The notes under the pieces are model-generated. The model was not told the DNA's origin, ran no database searches, and saw only the letters and a list, made by a program, of their open reading frames with translations. Positions 40,005 through 51,425 of a DNA stretch of 64,000 nucleotides are shown in pieces (the stretch's first letter is position 1; every line of letters begins with the position of its first letter). The position numbers and the translations under genes were made by a program. This DNA comes from Orobanche coerulescens (taxonomy: Eukaryota; Streptophyta; Magnoliopsida; Lamiales; Orobanchaceae), in the NCBI GenBank assembly GCA_033398695.1, contig CM065802.1, positions 145,066,096 to 145,130,095 on the forward strand. Direction: 5' to 3'.

Positions 40005-41910
40005 TGTTAGCAATATGCCCTCGAATGCCACTCAGAGGATGTATGAGAGATGAGATTGTACTTATTATTATGTAAACAATTATCAGAAGGCAATTATGTG
40101 TTTATTTATTTACTGATAGTCACTGGCATTCCTGACTTGTAAATATATACAGAAAGTAGTCCGTGTATTTGAGAGCAAAATTTTCCACTCCTTATTAGAT
40201 AAGTGGATAAGCACTGGAAATGTTTATGGCTCAAATACTTAATCGTTCGCAAGTCGATGAAACTTGACTGGGCTTTAAGTTTATGTGAAGATTTGTATGA
40301 CGTGTTCTTTGATTTGGGAAGTGCCTATCGTTACTAATGGTTAGTGGGAGCACATGGTGTAAGTATGTTAATGGGATTACTATACTCGAACCGACTCACC
40401 CTCGATTCGTCACACGTATTTCACTCCGGGATAGTCAATGACGGAATCGAAAGGTTGTGATTGGTATTCGTGAACCTTTGACTTGAGGATTTAGTAGGGA
40501 TGTGCTTGTGACGTTATGATTTTCACTAGAGTAGTTCGACCCAGAAAGCCGAGAGGTGGGGGTCAACCCTGACGTGCGTCTTGATGGACAAGTAGCATAT
40601 TATACTAAATACCAAGATATGATTCTTTATCCTGTAAGTGAACAGGTATATGTCCTATGTGGTTATTGGCAGATGAGATAATAAGTCTTTGGACAAAGCA
40701 TTGGAGCTAGTTGTATTGGATACACGAGAGCTCGGTGATCTCGATTTGTATTAACTCAAACATAGAATCAAGTACAGATAGGGTTTGACTGATCATGACC
40801 CTATAACTTGATCGGGACATATGAAAGAAGGGTTTATACATTTACCAGTATTCACGACATAATGGTTCTTGAATGATCCCTATCATTCGTTCTCAGTAAG
40901 GTTAGAGTATAGGCCGTGGGGCTGGCTAGGTGGTGCTATTACTCTTTAGTTCCTCCCATTGCTTACTGAAATGGACCTACGAAGTCGCACATTAGGGAGA
41001 CGACAGAATAATTTGAATTGCATCTCTTATTGTGAAATTTAGACATTGGATGTATAATTTAATTTATTAGATAAATTAAATCGATTGGGTGAATTGAATA
41101 AATTACTTGGTAATTAATTTATTAATGCATTATTATTTCTTGGAGAAATAAAATCTTGATATAATTAGTTAATTAGATTAATCAATTGTATTAATTTTAA
41201 TTGAGACGAACCAAGATGTATCAGTCAGACTGGATACACGACGGTCTGTTTCATGGACCGAACCAAACCAAACCTTCTCTATTATTGTGTGGGCCGCCCC
41301 ACACCTTGTATCATCTTTGGAAGATGACTTTGTCCCCATGGTTGCAGGTGTTGAGGTAGCTTCGTAACACTTGGGGACAAAAGGGGCGATTAGATGCCTT
41401 ATCTGTCATTAAGTGTGATGGTTGGAATTATGTGTGGACTTTCTTATAAAACAAAGTTCATCTTCCACCTACAATCACCTAAAAATCAGCCAACACATTG
41501 AGAGGGCGAGAGAGTTCTTTTGTTCAAGTTCATATACTCTTAGAGAGAGAAATAAAGTCAATAACAAAACTTAAATCACTTAGAGTGATCACAAAGTTGA
41601 GAGATTCATATCCTACTACTTGTTTCTAGCCGTACCCTTGGAGGATAATCAAGTAGTTGTTGTTCCGATCATCTCCCGGTGTGTGGCTAGTAGAGACGTG
41701 GTACTTTCGGCGTTCGGATCATCGAGGGCTTGTCAAATCGGATTTGCAGTCACCGACATCAACCTCGACATTCAATCAAGGGTATATCTTCATATCTTAT
41801 CTCTTGTCCTTTTTATTCGTATGTACGTTGCATGATCGGTCCTCTTTAGGGGTTCGGTTATTTCATTTTTGCTTCCGTTGCACCTTCGTTTTAGGCATCG
41901 AATCCCAATA
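40005..41910 (+). repeat. 5' LTR of copia element B
   Basis: 1906 bp, TGTTAGCAAT to CCCAATA (the expected CA end has become TA). TATAAAAC at 41455-41462 is the likely promoter TATA box. Confidence 0.9.
41455..41462 (+). promoter_or_regulatory. TATA box in LTR of element B
   Basis: TATAAAAC; the same octamer is in the 3' LTR at 49303-49310. Confidence 0.5.
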
Positions 41911-41911
41911 G

Positions 41912-41922
41912 TGGTATCAGAG
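41912..41922 (+). promoter_or_regulatory. Primer-binding site of copia element B
   Basis: TGGTATCAGAG, one base after the LTR; initiator tRNA-Met type. Confidence 0.9.
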
Positions 41923-43200
41923 TGAGGTCTTGCGATCGTATATACGATATATAACATTTGGAATGCTTGATTGGGTGTTTTTATGATTTGGAATCATAAT
42001 TGTATTAATCATTAATTTTAAATTATTCATCTAAAAATTAATTTTTCATGATTTTATGTTACAATATAAATCTATTTTTCTTTTGAAAACTGATTTAAAT
42101 TTGTAATATAAAGATTGGAAAAATATTATTTTTGGAATCGGGACGAAAAGACGAGCCAAAAACGTGATCGGACCCGGCAACTTGGAGCTACTAGGGCACT
42201 GCCGTGTGGTCCCGTTTTGTGAGGGACCGCGGTCCGGCTTTCGGACCGCGAGGCAGCGACTGCGGCTTGGCCCGACACATCTGTTTTCAACTTTGTTTTT
42301 TATATTTCATTCGATAATTAATATTCCACAAATTAAATTGGATTTAATTTGACTAAGAAATTATTATGGTAATTTTATTCCTAGGTAATTAATTTAATGA
42401 AATATTTTCTCGTCCAGAACAAGTTGAAATTAACGGTTGTTTGAATTAATTGGATTAATTCTTATGGATTGATTAATTTATATTGATTGGATTAATAGTA
42501 AGATTAGTTGTATATGCCATTAATTTTAACGTGATTGTTGCATTATTATTTGAATGGTGATGTAGTTCGTGGACCTAGTTTTTGAATCATTTTTTGATTG
42601 GGTTGTAAAGGCCGTTTTAAGCCTATTTATTTTAGTAGAAATATTTGTATCTAGGATGCAATTTTTCAATGTACAATTTATATATAATGACGAAGACCGG
42701 GGGAAGATCCATTCGAGAAGACGAAGATTCAAGACTCAAGATATGTAATTAGATTACGGTGTTTTTGGTTCTAGGAACGGTCCATGAACTACATGTTGGT
42801 AGCAACTAGATTGTGTATGGTTATTCATATGGTATAAATGTCGACAAACGCGCTTAAATGAATTAATGTGCAAAGTGTAATATTAATCGCGAAGATTCTC
42901 TCACGACAAAATATTAAGTTTAAAAGGTTTCAAGGTTTTTGTTCCCTCCATCGAGCTCTCAGAAAATTGAAATCCAAACCGGATGTGCTATGCTTCCGAG
43001 TTATCGGGGTAGCCATTCGGGGAGGGTCGATAAATTCTGAGGGTGCATTGAATGCCTTCAGTTAGAACAAATTTTATCCCTATAAACCTGTTCAGTTGAT
43101 GGATAATATTCAATTGTGAAACTGATTATCGTCGATGGTATAAACTTAACTTGTTCACCAACTATAGAAACCGTATAGGTTGATGGGAGTGAACAAGGGG
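41923..43200 (+). other. Leader of copia element B, non-coding
   Basis: Non-coding leader homologous to 36950-38270 of element A. No gene supported. Confidence 0.6.
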
Positions 43201-44090
43201 AAAAAGAAGATCGAATCATCCATTAGATGGGTTGGTGTCATGGACACCACTTTATGAAGATTAATAAACCAGAAGCATGTTCGGTTGCCCTTTATTAAAA
43301 TTTATAAATAACTCGATCACCACTATGAAGTAAAGCGAACAAATACTTCTGGATTTCACAAGGGAGTGTGTTATTCCGATAAAAGTAGTGGGAGCTGGGT
43401 TCAATGAATAGAGAAGACCTTAATGCTAAACTCATATCATAATCAAACAAGTCACTAATCAATCTTTCTTACTTAATGCAAACAAATAAAATAACAAATC
43501 TCATAATGACAACGAAGCCACTCGCAATTCTACTCGAGAAGAACAACCTAACCGGACCAAATATTGTGGACTCGCTCCGCAGTTTGATGATTGTCCTCAG
43601 TATGGAGGCGCTGGGATATGTCTGGGAGATTGTCCTCAAAGTGGAAAAAGAAGATCGAATCATCTATTAGATTGGTTGGTGTTTGACACCACTTTATAAA
43701 GATTAATAGATCAGAAACCTGTTCGGTTGCCCTCTATTAAAATTTATAAAGAACTCAATCACCACTATGAAGTAAAGCGAACAAATACTTCCCAATTTTA
43801 CAAGGAGTGTGTTATTTCGATAAAAATAGAGGGAGATGAGGTAAAAGAATATAAAATCCCTTAATTCTAAAACTCATACCACAACTAAACGAGCCCCTAA
43901 TTAATCTGGCAAACTTTATGCAAACAGAAAACTCTCATAAAATGACAATGAACCCACTCACTATATTACTTGAAAAGAACACCTTAATTGGGCTTAACTT
44001 TTTAGACAGGCTCCGCAACCTGATGATAGTCCTTAATATGGAGGTGCTGGCATACAACTTAGAGGCGGACATTCCGGCAGCTCCGGTGCG
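43201..44090 (+). repeat. Tandem duplication of gag leader and gag N-terminus in element B
   Basis: The stretch from about 43201 (GAAGATCGAATCATC...) to 43641 is repeated at about 43650-44090. Both units contain the leader block and a gag N-terminus (TKPLAILLEKNNLTGPN at 43510, and MNPLTILLEKNTLIGLN at 43947). Element A has one copy. Period about 445 bp with several differences, so not recent. Confidence 0.75.
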
Positions 44091-44815
44091 GACCAGAGCC
44101 AGTCAGGAAGATGTTGAAATCCATGAAAAGTGGGTTAAGGTTGACATTAGAGTCCATGGTTATATGATGGCCTCTATGTCTAATGAGCTTCAAAGAGCTC
44201 ATGAAAAAATGTCTTCTGCTAGGCAGATCTTATCTCACTTAACCTAACTTTATGGTGAGCACAGCCGAACTGCTAGGTATGAGATATCTAAGCAACTCTT
44301 CGGTGCCAGGATGAAGAAAGATGAGAAAGTTGGGGACCACGTCCTCAAAATGATCTCTATGATCGAGAGATCGGAGGCTCTTGTTTTTGAGATGCATGTT
44401 TCTCTCCAAACTGACCTTATCCTACAATCTCTTCCTGATTCCTTCTCTCAGTTTGTTATGAACTTCAACACAATGAAATTGCTTGCAATTTAGTTGGGTT
44501 GATGAACTAACTTGTAACCACTCAGTCTCAGATGAAGACTCTGTGGGTGAAGGAGTATGCCCTTGTGATATCTTCTGGATCTCGGAGGTCCACGAACAAG
44601 AAGAAAAAGACCAAAAAGCAGATGGGCACACAAGGTAAGGATTTTAAGGGTAAGAGAAAGGCCCCGATGATTCCTAAGAGCAATAAGAAGGACACATGTC
44701 ATAAATTCGGTGAGCTGGGCCACTGGGCAAGAGACTTCGATCCTTCATGGTGCTTCAGGTACAGAACTTTTAGTTTTAGAAACGAATTGTTCCACTACTG
44801 TATTTTCTAGTTCTT
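43918..44815 (+). pseudogene. Gag of copia element B
   Basis: Begins MQTENSHKMTMNPLTILLEK at 43918 and continues through ADIPAAPVRTRASQEDVEIH. Stops occur at 44245 and 44491. The remainder includes GDHVLKMISMIERSEAL (about 44330) and a zinc-knuckle start TCHKFGELGHWARD (about 44696), where the second cysteine is replaced by Phe. Confidence 0.85.
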
Positions 44816-45435
44816 AGATACTGGATTCAGGTGCTACTTCTCACATTTGTACCATGAATCAGGATCTGGAACAAAGTAGGAAGTTTGGAGCTGAGGAAGT
44901 GATGATTACTGTCGGAAGCGGGCATAGTGTCGCAGCAACTGATATATGATCACTTCTTTTGGATTTGGAATCCTGCTTTGTTTTAACGTTAGATGATGTA
45001 CTTGTTTTGCCTAAGGGGCATAACAATATTGTATCCATTCCGGTCATGGATTGAAAAGGCTTTTTATTTTTTATTGGTAATGGTACGTGAAAAATTTATT
45101 TTAAAAATAAATTAGTAGGCACTACTACATTGTTAAATGGACTGTATCATATAAACCAATGGAACAAAGTCGTTGTAAACACTATGACTAGGAGGTGTGG
45201 TAGGGATGAAACTAATTAAGTTTTGAAATGGCATCTTAGACTTGGTTATGTTAGTCAGACCAAAGTTTACAAAATGGAAAAGGATGGACTTATGGGTCCA
45301 TTGGAATCAGATCCCTTTCCAATTTATGAATCTTACCTTAAAGGCAAAATGACAAAGTCCTCCTTCACAAGAACTTTTGAAAGAGCCGCTGATAAACTTG
45401 GATTAGTCCATACCGACATATGTGGTGCTTTGTAA
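44816..45435 (+). pseudogene. Protease and GAG-pre-integrase region of copia element B
   Basis: The protease active site LDSGATSHICTMNQDLEQ is at 44817-44872, preceded by a stop in place of the usual Trp. The pre-integrase segment RLGYVSQTKVYKMEKDGLMG is at about 45238-45297. Stops at 44947 and 45053 break it. Confidence 0.83.
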
Positions 45436-46330
45436 GCGGCACGTGACGGATATCAGTATTTCATTATGTTTACGGATGATCATACTAGGTATGGTTATGT
45501 ATACTAAATGAAATATAAATCCGAGGCCTTTGAGAAATTCCAGGAATTTAAGGCCCTAGTGGAAAAACAAACTGGAAATCATATCAAAGCACTTCGGTCG
45601 GACCAATGTGGCGAGTATATGAGCACTGAGTTTGACGAGTTCCTAAGGGAGCACGAAATAGTGTCACAACTTACACCTCCAGGAACTCCTCAGTGAAATG
45701 GTGTGTCGGAAAGAAGGAATCGAACCTTGTTGGACATGGTTCGTTCCATGCTTAGCTACACCGACTTACCGATTTACCTATAGGGTTATGCGCTCCTTAC
45801 TGCTGCTTATATCTTGAAGATATGTCCTTCCAAGTCCGTTACTAAGACTCCACATGAGATGTGGGAGGATATGAAACCAAGTCTTAATCATATTAAAATT
45901 TTGGGATGTCCCGCCTATGTCAAGAAGACTAAGGTGGAGAAGTTGGAAGCAAGGTCCGTGAAGGGACGTTTCATTAGATTCCCATCTGGTATGATGAGTT
46001 ATCTATTCTACATGCACGAAGATCGAAAGATCATCGTTGCTTTTCAAGCACACTTCCTAGAAGATGAGTTTATTCAGGAAGGTGGAGCAGGTAGAAGTAT
46101 CTCTTTGGAAGAATACAATGAAACTCTTCAGGAGGCACCTATATAATAAGTTGGAACCGAACCTTCTGAAATACAAGTACAACGACTTCGTAGGTCTAGT
46201 AGGGTGTCTCAATTACCTGAGAGGTATGGATTTATGCACTTGGAGGAACTGGGTCTCCATAAGGTTCCAGGTGATAGCCAAGAGACCGACCTCGCGACCT
46301 ATGACCAAGCGATGGTGGATGTAGACTCCG
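45436..46330 (+). pseudogene. Integrase of copia element B
   Basis: FTDDHTRYGY with the first Asp (about 45470), RSDQCGEYMSTEFDEFLREH with the second Asp (45595-45650), then a stop in place of the residue before GVSERRNR (catalytic Glu, about 45710), then [20 protein letters not shown] (45908-45966). Stops at 45435, 45507, 45694, 45781 and 46144. Confidence 0.87.
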
Positions 46331-47160
46331 CAAAATGGCGAGAAGCTATGGAAGCTGAGATAGACTCGATGCATGCCAATTAGGTGTGGACTCTAGTTGA
46401 CCGCCCCAAGGACATAGTGCCCATTAAGAACAAGTGGATCTACAAGAGAAAGACTGATGGGGATGGCAAGGTTGATACCTATAAGACCAGGCTTGTAGCA
46501 AAGGGTTATACCGAAAAAGAAGGGATCAATTACCACGCTACCTTCTCGCCCATAGCTATGATCAAGTCTATTCGAATGATGCTTGCTATAGCTGCTTACC
46601 ACGATTATGAGATATGAAGACGGACGTAAAGACGGCTTTCCTCAATGGATTCCTCAAGGAGGAGATCTATATGGACCAGCCTCAAGGTTTTGTGTCCGAG
46701 GTCGATATTCATAAAGTGTGCAAACTTCATTGTTCTATTATGGACTGAAGCAGGCTTTGCGTAGTTGGAACCTTTGTTTTGCCGAAGTTGTCAAAGAGTT
46801 TAACTTCGTGCAAAATGAAGAGGAACCTTGCGTATACACAAGGGTTAGTGGGAGCAAGATCGCATTCTTAGTACTATATGTAGATGACATTCTACTAATA
46901 GGAAACAATGTGCGAATACTTAGTTCTGTGAAATCTTGTTTTTCGAGTAGGTTATGTATGAAAGACTTGGGAGAAGCTACCTATATTCTTGGGACTCGAC
47001 TCTACTGGGATAAAGCAAAGAGAATGATAGGTCTTTCCCAAGCCCTCTATATAGATAAGATCTTAAAGCGATTTAAGATGGATGATTCTAAAAGAGGGTT
47101 CCTTCCGATGCGACATGGAATAAAACTCACCTTGAAGATGTGTCCTCAAAGTTAGGAACA
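46331..47160 (+). pseudogene. Reverse transcriptase of copia element B
   Basis: NKWIYKRKTDGDGKVDTYK (46429-46485), TAFLNGFLKEEIYMDQPQG (46637-46690), LKQALRSWNLCF (46742-46780), and the intact catalytic FLVLYVDDILLIGN (46864-46905). Stops at 46382 and 46615, and a frameshift near 46718. Confidence 0.9.
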
Positions 47161-47865
47161 ACGAAAGGAAATGAGCAACATACCATATGCGTCGGCCGGA
47201 GGGAGCCTTATGTATGCTATGCGGTGTACGAGACCTGACATTGCACACGCTGTGAGTGTGGTAAGTAGGTTTCAGGCAAACCCATGAAAGGAACATTGGA
47301 ACGCCGTAAAGAACGTTCTCAAGTACTTGAGAAGGACTAGATATCTGGTTCTTATGTATGGTGGTGGATAACTGAATGTGAAGGGCTTCACTGATTCAGA
47401 CTTCCAAGGATAGAAAGACGACTCAGTGTCTACTTCTGGCTACATAGTTACTCTTAATGGAGGAGCCGTATTTTAGCGTAGTGCCAAGCAGAGCGCGAAT
47501 GCTGATTCCACTTATCAGGCTGAGTATCAAGCGGCCTTGGAGGCCTCTAAGGAAGGGTTTTGGATTGAGAGGTTTCTGGGTGAACTTCAAGTGACACCCA
47601 GTGCTGAGCTGCCTGTTACAATATTGCGATAACGACGGAGCTGTAGCACAGGCCAAGGAGCCGAGGTTTCATAACAGTACAAAACACATTGAGAGAAAGT
47701 ATCATCTCGTGAGTGAATTTGTTCACAAAGGATACATTGTGCTGCATAGAGTGAACTCAGAAGACAATTTCGCTGATCCACTCACCAAGTCACTTTCTCA
47801 GATAAGCTTGTAGAGTCATTTGGAGAACATAGGTATTAGATACCATAGTGTGTGGCATTGAGTGC
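47161..47865 (+). pseudogene. RNase H of copia element B
   Basis: CTRPDIAHAVSVVSRF region (47225-47270), FTDSDFQG (47388-47411), YQAEYQAALEASKEGFWIER (47513-47572), then the C-terminal HIERKYHLVSEFVHKGYIVL (47688-47750) and DNFADPLTKSLSQ. Stops at 47285, 47368, 47412 and 47474, and a frameshift near 47600. Confidence 0.88.
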
Positions 47866-47876
47866 AAGTGGGAGAT
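47866..47876 (+). promoter_or_regulatory. Polypurine tract of copia element B
   Basis: AAGTGGGAGAT directly before the 3' LTR. Confidence 0.85.
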
Positions 47877-49777
47877 TGTTAAGAATATGCCCTCGAATGC
47901 CACTCAGAGGATGTATGAGAGAGGGCATTGTACTTGTTATTATGTAAACTATTATCAGAAGGCAATTATGCGTTTCTTTATTTACTGATAGTCACTACCA
48001 TTCGTGACTTATAACTAGTCCACGTATTTGATAGCAAAACTTTCCACTCCTTATTAGATAAGGGGATAGGCACTGGAAAAGTTTATAGCTCAAATACTTA
48101 ATCGTTCGCAAGTCTATGAAACTTGACTGGGATTTAAGTTTATGTGAAGAATTATATGACATGTTCTTGGACTTGGGAAGTGCCTATCGTCACTAATGTT
48201 TAGTGGGAGCACACGTTGTAAGTATGCTAATGGGATTAGTATGCTCGAACTGACTCACCCTCGATTCGTCACACGGATATCACTCCAGGACAGTAAATGA
48301 CGGAATCGAAAGGTTGTGATAGGTATTCGTGAACCTTCGACTTGAGGATTTAGTAGGGATGTGCTTGTGACATTAATATTTTCACTAGAGTAGTTCGACC
48401 TATAAAGCCTTGAGGTGGGGGTTAACCTCGATGTATGTCTTGATGGATAAGTAGCAGGTTCTACTAAATACCAAGATATGATTCTTTCTCATGTAAGTGA
48501 ATAGGTATATGTCCTATGTGGTTATTGGCAGATGAGGTCATACGTCTTTGGCTAAAGCATTGGAGCTAGTTGTATTAGATATACGAGAGCTCGGTGACCT
48601 CGGTTTGCATTAACTCAATCATAGAATCAAGTACAGATAGGATTTGATTGATCGTGACCCTATAACTTGATCGGGACATATGAAAGAAGGGTTTATACAT
48701 TTACTGGTATTCACGACAAAATGATTCTTCAATGATCCCTAATATTCGTTCTCATTAAGGTTACAGTATAGGCCGCGGGAGTGGCTAGGTGGTGCTATTA
48801 GTCTTTGGTTACTCCCATTGCTTACTGAGATAGACCTACCGAGTCGTGCATTAGGGAGACGACGAAATAATTTGAATTGAAGCTCTTATTGTGAAATTTA
48901 GACATTGGATGTCTTATTCAATTTATTAGATAAATTAAATTGGTCGTATAAATTAAACAAATCACTGGGTAATTAATTTAATTCATGCATTATTATTTCT
49001 TGGAGAAATAATATCTTGATATGATTAATTAATTAGATTAATCAATTATATTAATTTTAATTGAGACGAACAAAGATGTATCATTCAGACTGGATACACG
49101 ATGGTCCATTTCATGGACCAATATGAACCGAACCTTCTCTATTATTCTGCGAGCCGCCCCACACATTGTATCATCTTTGAAAGATGACTTTGTCCCCATG
49201 GTTGCATGTGTTGAGGTAGCTTCCTAACACTTGAGGACAAAATGGGTGATTGGATGCCTTCTTTCATTAGGTGTGATGGTCGGAATTATGTGTGGACTTT
49301 GTTATAAAACAAGGTCATCTTCCTCCTACAATCACCTAAAAATCGGCCAAAACATTGAGAGGGAGAGAGAGTTCTTTTGTTCAAGTTCTTATACTCTTAG
49401 AGAGAGAAATAAAATCAAGAACAAAACTAAAATCACTTAGACTGATCACAAAGTTGAGAGACTCACATCCTACTACTTGTTTCTAGCCGTATCCTTGGAG
49501 TATAGTCAAGTAGTTGTTGTTCCGATCATCTCCCAATGCGTGGCTAGTAAAGACGTGGTACTTTCGGTGTTCGGATTATCGAGGGCTTGTCAAATCGGAT
49601 TTGCGGTCACCGGCATCAACCTCAACATTCAATCAAATGACTTCAAGGGTATGTATTTATATCTTAGCTCTTGTCATTTTTATTCGTACATACATTGCAT
49701 GATTGGTCCTCTTTAGGGGTTCGGTTATTTCATTTTTGCTTCCGCTGCGCCTTCGTTTTAGGCATCGAATCCCAACA
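47877..49777 (+). repeat. 3' LTR of copia element B
   Basis: 1901 bp, TGTTAAGAAT to CCCAACA; TATA box TATAAAAC at 49303-49310. Numerous substitutions against the 5' LTR suggest an older insertion than the gag-protease element at 56160-63874. Confidence 0.9.
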
Positions 49778-49782
49778 GTCTT

Positions 49783-49915
49783 CACATAAACTTAACGTCC
49801 AGTCAAGTTTCATCGATTTGCAAACGATTAAGTATCTGAGCCATAAACTTTTTTCCAGTGCCGAACCCCTTATCTAATAAGGAGTGGAATGTTTGCTCTC
49901 AAATACACAGACTAG

Positions 49916-49985
<70 letters not shown>

Positions 49986-50120
49986 CGAGTCAGGAATGCC
50001 AGTGAATACCAGTAAATAAACAAACATACAATTGCCTTCTGATAATAATTTACATAATAACAAGTACAATGCCCTCACTCTAACATCCGCTGAGTGGCAT
50101 TAGAGGGCATACTCCTAACA
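49783..50120 (-). repeat. 5' LTR of copia element A, second part
   Basis: Continues the LTR interrupted at 40004 and ends CTCCTAACA at 50120. Includes a (CT)n(TA)n microsatellite at 49917-49982. Confidence 0.88.
49917..49982. repeat. (CT)n(TA)n microsatellite
   Basis: About 14 CT units followed by about 18 TA units. Confidence 0.95.
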
Positions 50121-51056
50121 GTAGGGTCACAATGGGGTTCATCAAAGACTATGTGAATGGATTCCTCTATTGTTAGATTCTTTTTGTTAAATATCCGAAA
50201 AGCTTTGCTGACGGAGAAGTTTTCAACAAAACTACCCTCACTCGACTTTTTGTCAAAGGTCTTTAGTTGATCTATCCCATTGTTGAGGACGTAAGACCTA
50301 CATCCAAAAATGTGAAAATATGCAACAATTGGAGTTTTGTTATTAAGTACCTCATATGTTGTTTTGTTGTGATGCTTGTTGATGATACAACAGTTTTGTG
50401 TATAGCATGTTGTATTTGTTGCTTCTCCCCAGAGACGCTGAGGTAATCTACTTGCGGCTAACATGGTCATTGTTGCTTCTTTCAGCATCCTGTTCTTACG
50501 CTTGACAACAACATTTTGTTTAGGAGTCCGGACTGCTGAGTATTCATGCTGTATGCCATTGTCTGCACAGTATTACACTATAAAGCGATTTGTGAATTTT
50601 GTGCCTCTATCGGAATGAATGGATACAATACTCAACCCTTTTTCATTCTGCAGCTTTTTGAGGTGCTCTGACAACTTTTTGATGGTGTCTTTATTCTTGT
50701 TCAGGAAGATGGTCTAAGCATACCTGGACTAATCGTCAACAACAACGAGATAGTAATTCTTACATCCCAAACTTACAGGGTCTACAGGGCCTTAGAGGTC
50801 CATGTGTAGCAAATCTAGTACCCTACGGTGTAAAGATCTGACTTGCTCTTCAGGGTGGTCTTAACTTGCTTGCCTTTCTGACAAGGTCCACATATGATGT
50901 TTTTATGAACTGACACATTGGGCAAGCCTCTGACCATTCCTTGTCGAGCGAGCTTGTTGATAGTCTTGAAGTTGTTGTGCGACATCCTTTTGTGCAATAG
51001 CCAGCTTTGATCTGCATTGCCTGCCTTTGGCCACAAAACATGAAATAATGGAGCTT

Positions 51057-51111
<55 letters not shown>

Positions 51112-51425
51112 CCTGACCGGCTTCCTGAAAGGACGAGTTGCTTGATCTTTATGTCCTTCACCCTACAGTGACCTACATAGAATTTGGCGGAGAACTCTTT
51201 GTCACAGAACTGGCTAATATTGAGTTTATACCGTAAGCCTTCAACATAGGCCACATCAGTGACTTTAAACTTTCCTATAAGCAAGGTTCCCTTTCCTATT
51301 GTTCTTCCTTTGGACTTGTCACCGAATCGTACCTTTAGAACACGACCTTCTACATAATCTGACATATTGCTAATATCTCTCCAAGAACATCCACTGTCGA
51401 AGTACCAGATGCCCTTTTCCTTTAT
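50121..51425 (-). pseudogene. Protease, GAG-pre-integrase and integrase of a Sirevirus-like element (probably #2)
   Basis: The minus strand starts with KGKGIWYFDSGCS (about 51378-51420), the copia protease active site. It continues LKVRFGDKSKGRTIGKGTLL and LRYKLNISQFCDKEFSAKF, then the pre-integrase zinc motif WLLHKRMSHNNFKTINKLAR with CGPCQKGKQ (50850-51000). The decayed integrase core (50490-50810) and LPQRLWGEATNTTCY (about 50430) follow. Several stops and a (TA)n insertion at 51060-51109 disrupt it. At the left it meets the intact end of copia element A. At the right it is cut by LTR #3 before gag. Confidence 0.83.
51060..51109. repeat. (TA)n microsatellite inside protease region
   Basis: About 25 TA units in the coding region, translating to Tyr-Ile repeats in one frame. 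Confidence 0.95.

Larger units (their letters stand above)
40005..49777 (+). mobile_element. Ty1/copia element B (plus strand), same family as A
   Basis: 9773 bp with two about 1.9-kb LTRs (40005-41910 and 47877-49777), a tRNA-Met primer site, gag, protease, integrase, RT, RNase H and a polypurine tract. Flanked by a perfect 5-bp duplication, GTCTT (40000-40004 and 49778-49782), inside the 5' LTR of element A, which is the same family in the opposite orientation. All coding domains are present but interrupted by stops and frameshifts, so it is not autonomous now. Confidence 0.93.
31503..50120 (-). mobile_element. Ty1/copia element A (minus strand), invaded by element B
   Basis: Right-hand 5' LTR (38282-40004 plus 49783-50120), primer site (38271-38280), long leader, decayed gag-pol (36710-33007), polypurine tract and a left-hand 3' LTR that starts at 31503 in the middle of its sequence. 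The left LTR has lost about 790 bp of its R/U5 end relative to the right LTR, together with the left target duplication, so a deletion crossed the left junction. Element B of the same family lies in its 5' LTR. Confidence 0.88.

Noticed and set aside
49231..49440. Small ORFs in copia LTRs (also 41620-41835 and 49477-49716)
   Set aside because: Present in both LTRs as part of R/U5 and not conserved in frame between copies.
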